A DNA stretch of 64,000 nucleotides from an uncultured Roseibium sp. (GTDB taxonomy: Bacteria > Pseudomonadota > Alphaproteobacteria > Rhizobiales > Stappiaceae). This document shows positions 59,688 through 64,000 of this stretch, one piece after another (position 1 is the first letter of the stretch; each line of letters opens with the position of its first letter). The stretch covers positions 310,001 through 374,000 of the forward strand of contig NZ_CANLVF010000007.1 in assembly GCF_947494555.1 (NCBI RefSeq). The letters are read 5' to 3'. The notes beneath the pieces were generated by a model. The model was given only the letters and a program-made list of their open reading frames with translations, searched no databases and was not told where the DNA came from. Both the position numbers and the translations under genes were made by a program.

Positions 59688-60908
59688 ATGGAAACATTCA
59701 GCCTCGGCGTCGTCCTGTTCACGTTGATCGTGCTCGCACTGGTGACCATCATCATGGTCGCCCGCAGCCAGCTCGTATCGACCGGGAACGTCAACATCAC
59801 CATCAACGGCGAAAAGACGATTTCGGTTCCTGCCGGCGGCAAGCTGCTGCAGACACTCGCCGAAGAGAAGCTCTTTGTGCCGTCCGCCTGCGGCGGCGGT
59901 GGCACCTGTGCGCAATGCAGGGTGAAAATCCACTCCGGCGGCGGCTCGATCCTGCCGACCGAGGAAAGCCATATCACCAAGCGTGAGGCTTCCGGCGGCG
60001 ACCGCCTGTCCTGCCAGGTCGCCGTCAAGCAGGACATGGACATCGAGGTGCCCGAAGAGGTTTTCGGCGTCAAGAAATGGGAATGCACGGTCCGCTCCAA
60101 CGAGAACGTGGCGACCTTCATCAAAGCGCTGGTTCTGGAGCTTCCCGAAGGCGAAGACGTCAACTTCAGGGCTGGCGGCTATATCCAGATCGAAGCACCC
60201 ACACACAGCCTCTCCTACACGGAATTCGACGTTGAGGAGGAGTACCGGGAGGACTGGGACAAGTTTAACCTGTGGCAGTACAAGTCCACAGTCGACGTTC
60301 CGATCGAGCGCGCCTATTCCATGGCGAACTATCCGGAAGAAAAGGGCATGATCATGCTCAACGTCCGCGTCGCCTCGCCGCCACCCGGTTCGGAGGGCAT
60401 TCCTCCGGGTCAGATGTCATCCTACATCTTCAACCTGAAGCCCGGTGACAAGGTGACGATTTCCGGTCCGTTCGGCGAGTTCTTCGCCCGTGATACCGAA
60501 AAGGAAATGGTGTTCATCGGCGGTGGTGCGGGCATGGCTCCGATGCGCAGCCACATCTTCGATCAGCTCAAGCGTCTCAGCTCCAAGCGCAAGATCACTT
60601 TCTGGTACGGCGCCCGGTCGAAACGTGAAATGTTCTTTGTCGAGGATTTCGACCAGCTGGCGGCGGAAAACCCGAATTTCGAGTGGCACGTTGCCCTTTC
60701 CGATCCGCAACCTGGCGACGACTGGGACGGCTATACCGGCTTCATTCACAATGTGCTTTTCGAAGAATATCTGAAGGAGCACCCGGCGCCGGAAGACTGC
60801 GAGTTCTACATGTGTGGTCCCCCGATCATGAACTCCTCGGTCATCAACATGCTGCTTGAGCTTGGTGTTGATCGCGAGGACATCATGCTCGATGATTTCG
60901 GCGGATAA
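59688..60908 (+). CDS. nqrF: Na+-NQR subunit F, NADH-oxidising
   Basis: The 406-residue protein has an N-terminal membrane helix, a 2Fe-2S domain with Cys68, Cys74, Cys77 and Cys109 (ACGGGGTCAQCRVKI, LSCQV), an FAD domain with RAYSMANYPEE, and an NADH domain with GGGAGMAPMRSHIF and FYMCGPPIMN. It takes electrons from NADH and starts the chain to quinone with Na+ export. GGGAG precedes the ATG. It is the last gene; a strong terminator follows. Confidence 0.97.
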   Translation: METFSLGVVLFTLIVLALVTIIMVARSQLVSTGNVNITINGEKTISVPAGGKLLQTLAEEKLFVPSACGGGGTCAQCRVKIHSGGGSILPTEESHITKREASGGDRLSCQVAVKQDMDIEVPEEVFGVKKWECTVRSNENVATFIKALVLELPEGEDVNFRAGGYIQIEAPTHSLSYTEFDVEEEYREDWDKFNLWQYKSTVDVPIERAYSMANYPEEKGMIMLNVRVASPPPGSEGIPPGQMSSYIFNLKPGDKVTISGPFGEFFARDTEKEMVFIGGGAGMAPMRSHIFDQLKRLSSKRKITFWYGARSKREMFFVEDFDQLAAENPNFEWHVALSDPQPGDDWDGYTGFIHNVLFEEYLKEHPAPEDCEFYMCGPPIMNSSVINMLLELGVDREDIMLDDFGG

Positions 60909-60920
60909 GCCCACAAAGTA

Positions 60921-60949
60921 AAAACCGGCACTCACGTGCCGGTTTTTTG
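60921..60949 (+). terminator. Rho-independent terminator of the nqr operon
   Basis: AACCGGCAC (60923-60931), loop TCAC and GTGCCGGTT (60936-60944), followed by a T-run and preceded by an A-run, make a 9-bp perfect stem 12 bases after the nqrF stop. The A-run may let it also work for the minus-strand frame downstream. Confidence 0.93.
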
Positions 60950-61010
60950 TTGCAAAAAGCTGAAACGCTGTAAAAGCACGCGCGCTCTGCCAGCGCTGCA
61001 CAAACGGAAC

Positions 61011-61196
61011 TCAGAATTTGAGAGGCAGAAAAGCCAGCGTCAAAAGGCCCAGACCGGCAGGCAGACCGTAAAGCCAGGCGCGACGACGCCATCCCTCCTC
61101 CTGCTTTTTCCAGTTATCGCGATAAAGATGGCCGCATCCGACAACCAGCACCAACAAAATGGAACCGGTCAGCGGCGTCAGGTAAAAGTCTTCCAA
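61011..61196 (-). CDS. Possible small two-helix membrane protein
   Basis: A frame of about 61 residues from TTG at 61196 (GGAAG six bases before) holds two hydrophobic helices, SILLVLVVGCGHLY and LYGLPAGLGLLTLAFLPL, separated by a very basic segment KKQEEGWRRRAW. The frame remains open upstream to 61391 without conserved content. I do not recognise it. Topology is plausible but the TTG start and lack of family support make it doubtful. It lies downstream of, and convergent with, the nqr operon. Confidence 0.35.
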   Translation of the reverse strand: MEDFYLTPLTGSILLVLVVGCGHLYRDNWKKQEEGWRRRAWLYGLPAGLGLLTLAFLPLKF

Positions 61197-61502
61197 AATC
61201 TGCTTCCGTTGAAACCGGTGTGCACCGGTTCGTTGAACAATCTCGCGAATTGAAGGTAAGGGCTGATCTTTTGAGCCCTCCTCATTGATAAAGTCTTCTA
61301 CTACGGGCCGGCAGCCCCCATCAAGCAAGGGCCCGGCCGAAATGTGCCGCGAATTGAGCCACCGCCGGAGATCCACGCAGTCACGTGACACAGGCTGTTC
61401 CGGTTTCCCGCGAGCGGTTCAGCGAAAGCATCCTATATCTTTGGGAGAACTTTGTCCCGGCATCCAAGTCCTGCCCTCTGTTGCATCATAAAGGAGGAAC
61501 CA

Positions 61503-62897
61503 ATGTCCACATCCGCCCGCACAGAAAGCGACTCGTTCGGCGCCCTGGAAATACCAGGCGACAAATATTACGGCGCACAAACCGCCCGATCGCTCGTCAA
61601 CTTTCCGATCGGCGGTGAAACCATGCCCATACCCCTCATTCATGCACTCGGTATCATCAAGCTGGCTGCGGCGACGGTAAACGAGCACCAGGGTAAACTT
61701 GCCCCTGAGCTCGCGGGAGCGATCGCAAAGGCCGCCAGCGAGGTTTCCGCAGGCAAATTCGATGACCATTTCCCGTTAGTTGTCTGGCAGACCGGCTCCG
61801 GAACACAGTCGAACATGAATGCGAATGAGGTCATTGCAAACCGCGCAATTGAAATCCTCGGCGGCGAGATCGGCACAAAAACACCGGTCCATCCCAACGA
61901 TCATTGCAACATGAGCCAGTCGTCGAACGACACGTTTCCGACAGCGATGCATATTTCTGCGGCACGGGAAATCCATCAAAGTCTGGTCCCCGCTCTCAAC
62001 CATCTGAAAGACGCGCTGAAGACAAAATCCGATGAGTGGGCGGACATCGTCAAGATCGGCCGGACCCATACGCAGGACGCTACGCCGCTCACACTCGGAC
62101 AGGAATTCGGTGGCTATACGGCGCAAGTCGAAGCTGGAATTCAGCGTCTGCTGGACGCCTCCGACGGCCTTTATGAACTCGCCCAGGGCGGCACAGCGGT
62201 GGGCACCGGGCTCAACACAAAGAAAGGGTTTGCAGAACAATTTGCCGCCGAAGTTGCAAACATTACCGGCTTGCCCTTTCGAACAGCGCCAAACAAGTTC
62301 GAGGCTCTTGCCGCGCATGACGCGTATGTTTTTGCCCATGGCGCGCTCAACACGATTGCCACATCCCTTTTCAAGATCGCAAACGACATTCGATTGCTCG
62401 GCTCCGGCCCGCGATCCGGCCTCGGTGAACTCTCGCTGCCGGAAAACGAGCCTGGGTCATCGATCATGCCCGGCAAGGTCAACCCGACGCAATGCGAAGC
62501 CATGACGATGGTCTGCACACAGGTTTTCGGCAACCAGACGACGATCTCGGTTGCGGGAAGTCAGGGTCATTTTGAACTGAATGTCTATAAGCCGGTCATG
62601 GCATATGCCATGCTTCAATCCATCAAGCTCCTGGCAGACGCAAGCAGAAGCTTTGCCGACCGGTGTGTTTCCGGCATCAAGGCCAACAAAGACAACATAA
62701 AGGCACTGATGGAACGATCCCTGATGCTGGTCACCGCACTCGCTCCTGCAATTGGTTACGACAAGGCAACCGAAATCGCAAAATCGGCTCATAAAAACGG
62801 GACATCACTGAAAGAGGAAGCCCTGAAACTGGGTTACGTAACCGCACAGGAATTCGACGACCTTGTACGCCCCGACCAGATGATCGGTCCGTCCTAA
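61503..62897 (+). CDS. fumC: Fumarate hydratase class II
   Basis: The 464-residue protein is a class II fumarase: RTESDSFGALEIPGDKYYGA, TGSGTQSNMNANEVIANRAI, HPNDHCNMSQSSNDTFPTAM, and the signature GSSIMPGKVNPTQCEAMTM, containing the active-site Ser loop. It converts fumarate to malate in the citric acid cycle with no Fe-S cluster, thus being oxygen-stable. AAGGAGGA precedes the ATG. It stands alone, with terminator-like sequences downstream. Confidence 0.97.
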   Translation: MSTSARTESDSFGALEIPGDKYYGAQTARSLVNFPIGGETMPIPLIHALGIIKLAAATVNEHQGKLAPELAGAIAKAASEVSAGKFDDHFPLVVWQTGSGTQSNMNANEVIANRAIEILGGEIGTKTPVHPNDHCNMSQSSNDTFPTAMHISAAREIHQSLVPALNHLKDALKTKSDEWADIVKIGRTHTQDATPLTLGQEFGGYTAQVEAGIQRLLDASDGLYELAQGGTAVGTGLNTKKGFAEQFAAEVANITGLPFRTAPNKFEALAAHDAYVFAHGALNTIATSLFKIANDIRLLGSGPRSGLGELSLPENEPGSSIMPGKVNPTQCEAMTMVCTQVFGNQTTISVAGSQGHFELNVYKPVMAYAMLQSIKLLADASRSFADRCVSGIKANKDNIKALMERSLMLVTALAPAIGYDKATEIAKSAHKNGTSLKEEALKLGYVTAQEFDDLVRPDQMIGPS

Positions 62898-63226
62898 AAC
62901 ACAAAAAGCCCGCCGACTTTTGCCATGCGGTCTGATTTTGGTCTCGAGAGCAGGATTTGTAGTTTTTGTCCCGCTACGTCTGGCCTTTCCCTTCTTGTGG
63001 GCCCCTGTCAGATCAAAATTGACGACCCCTTCCAACAAATAGCCCGGCGCGAGGCCGGGTTGTTTTATGAGTTGCGTAGGCTGATCACATCGAGACTTTA
63101 ACGTTTGGTGCGTTTTGAATCTCTTCGTGTCAATTTTCATCAAAAGATCGGGGACCTTGACCCCACTGCGAATAACGCAAGCAACGAATGCATGGTGACC
63201 GCAATTCCAGCATCGCTCCCCCGCAG
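62898..63226. other. Gene-free stretch between fumC and the DUF1028 gene
   Basis: These 329 bases between convergent genes contain no credible gene. They do contain one hairpin that could end fumC transcription (63043-63059). The rest is unremarkable; I find no repeat or tRNA. Confidence 0.6.
63034..63066 (+). terminator. Probable terminator downstream of fumC
   Basis: CCCGGC (63043-63048), loop GCGAG and GCCGGG (63054-63059), followed by TTGTTTT, form a terminator-like hairpin 146 bases after fumC. AACAA upstream could extend pairing with TTGTT beyond a short bulge. Confidence 0.65.
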
Positions 63227-63883
63227 CTAATTTGCGAAAGGTTTGCGCTTCGTCGGCAGTTTCTTAGCCCAGGAAGCGTAGCCGGGATCCTCGATGCGTT
63301 TCACCAATACCTCTAGCGCCTTCAGTGGATCCTGATCGAAGTCCACGCGCAGATCGATGGGCGGGAAGTCTTCAGCAACAATAAGGATTGCAGCCGACAT
63401 CAGACCGCGCGCGTCACCTCCTGCTTCGGCACCAGCAATCAGACCTGACAGCAAGCGCCAGAGAAAACTGTCTGAATTTGACAGTACCGCGTCGACACAA
63501 GCTTCGGCTACGTCAGTTCCGGCAAGCATGTTGCCGCCTGCACAAATTCCAGGCCTTACACATTCGGCCACCTCCGGCACATTGTCTGTCCCGGAAAACA
63601 CGCTGCTATTGCCCAATCGGTCGAGGGCGAGCAATTGTCTCAAATCTCTTCCGGCATCCGGGTTCACCGTTCGCTTGATCGCGCGGACGGGATCAAGGCC
63701 GCTTGCCAGCGCATCGAGCACCTCTTCTCCCCAAAGCGTGCTTGGATAGTGTCCCTGGGATGCGGAGACCCCTATGCCAGGCTTTCCCCGCAGCACCCAG
63801 CCACCCACGCACAGATTTCCCGTGGCGGCGGCACCGCCCAATGCACCGGTATCCGGGTCCCGCGCCAGGATCGAGAATGTCAT
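63227..63883 (-). CDS. DUF1028 family protein (Ntn-hydrolase-like)
   Basis: The 218-residue protein fits DUF1028: MTFSILARDPDTGALGGAAA, then GVSASQGHYPSTLWGEEVLD, AGGNMLAGTDVAEACVDAVL and IDLRVDFDQDPLKALEVLV. The family has an Ntn-hydrolase-like fold and often lies near amino-acid or peptide catabolic genes; no activity is firmly established. It converges with fumC and its upstream partner lies outside the window, if there is one. Length is normal for the short form lacking a peptidoglycan-binding tail. Confidence 0.92.
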   Translation of the reverse strand: MTFSILARDPDTGALGGAAATGNLCVGGWVLRGKPGIGVSASQGHYPSTLWGEEVLDALASGLDPVRAIKRTVNPDAGRDLRQLLALDRLGNSSVFSGTDNVPEVAECVRPGICAGGNMLAGTDVAEACVDAVLSNSDSFLWRLLSGLIAGAEAGGDARGLMSAAILIVAEDFPPIDLRVDFDQDPLKALEVLVKRIEDPGYASWAKKLPTKRKPFAN

Positions 63884-64000
63884 CTCATATTGAGCCTTTG
63901 CGTTTGACTGCGTTTTGAGTAGTTTGTTTCACAGAGTTTCAGAACCTGTCAAACGTGAAGATTGCCATGGTACAGACAGCGCGGCTCTCTGAGCGCATTC

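Noticed and set aside
62805..63143. Minus-strand open frame of 112 codons across the fumC end
   Set aside because: It overlaps the end of fumC antisense and includes a terminator hairpin.
63954..64000. Possible start of a plus-strand gene (GTG 63954 or ATG 63967) running out of the window
   Set aside because: Only about 15 codons are visible, with no ribosome binding site and no recognisable motif, so it cannot be supported.
1..64000. CRISPR arrays, tRNA or rRNA genes, insertion sequences, prophage or integrase
   Set aside because: Looked for and not seen: no regularly spaced repeats, no cloverleaf-like tRNA sequences, no transposase or integrase reading.

Overview
The window looks like a chromosomal segment of a marine alphaproteobacterium, most likely near the Stappiaceae (Roseibium/Labrenzia type). 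This is inferred from gene content: a membrane urate oxidase of the PuuD type, a PuuE-UraD fusion, many LacI and LysR regulators with their catabolic operons, a complete Na+-translocating NADH:quinone reductase (NQR) operon and compact, coupled operons. I see no rRNA, tRNA, CRISPR array, prophage or insertion sequence.

Layout. 1-5970: the tail of an aminotransferase, a PAS/GAF/GGDEF diguanylate cyclase, a LacI regulator, an OmpA-type lipoprotein, a Tat-exported L,D-transpeptidase and an EamA exporter. 6102-15055: housekeeping and detoxification genes: Ogt-type alkyltransferase, DUF808 membrane protein, thiopurine methyltransferase family protein, TauE/SafE exporter with a divergent LysR, ChrA, MarR, an MFS transporter and a SprA-like HExxH protein. 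15225-25230: a creatininase-family gene and a dispersed purine/ureide catabolic region with LysR, allE, a divergent GAPDH-family enzyme, allA, puuE-uraD, a MarR/YceI divergent pair, a second LysR and puuD. Together these cover urate to 5-hydroxyisourate, OHCU to allantoin, allantoin to allantoate, and ureidoglycine to glyoxylate plus urea. UraH and AllC must lie elsewhere.

25424-35022: an MFS exporter with a His-rich tail, a LysE-like gene remnant, and a minus-strand group made of a VWA protein, a DUF3137-like membrane protein, LemA, two secreted SH3-like proteins and, further downstream, a protein with a caspase-like His/Cys pattern. It is followed by a LuxR-type HTH fused to an alpha/beta hydrolase and a divergent orphan LuxR HTH. 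One secreted protein carries three Cys-x41/42-Cys repeats. This envelope module is the best candidate for an undescribed system.

35142-52638: a large catabolic region. An operon of Gfo/Idh/MocA oxidoreductase, CoA-transferase, enoyl-CoA hydratase and aldehyde dehydrogenase sits behind two perfect 14-bp palindromes. Next comes a LacI gene divergent from a long operon of ABC sugar uptake, two GMC oxidoreductases, SDR, Dabb protein, DUF993 aldolase-like protein, a second LacI and a HAD phosphatase. The content suggests oxidative breakdown of an unidentified carbohydrate or polyol.

52745-60949: a CBS protein, nqrM and apbE on the minus strand, divergent from nqrABCDEF, which ends in a clear terminator. 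61011-64000: a doubtful small membrane protein, fumC, a gene-free stretch and a DUF1028 protein.
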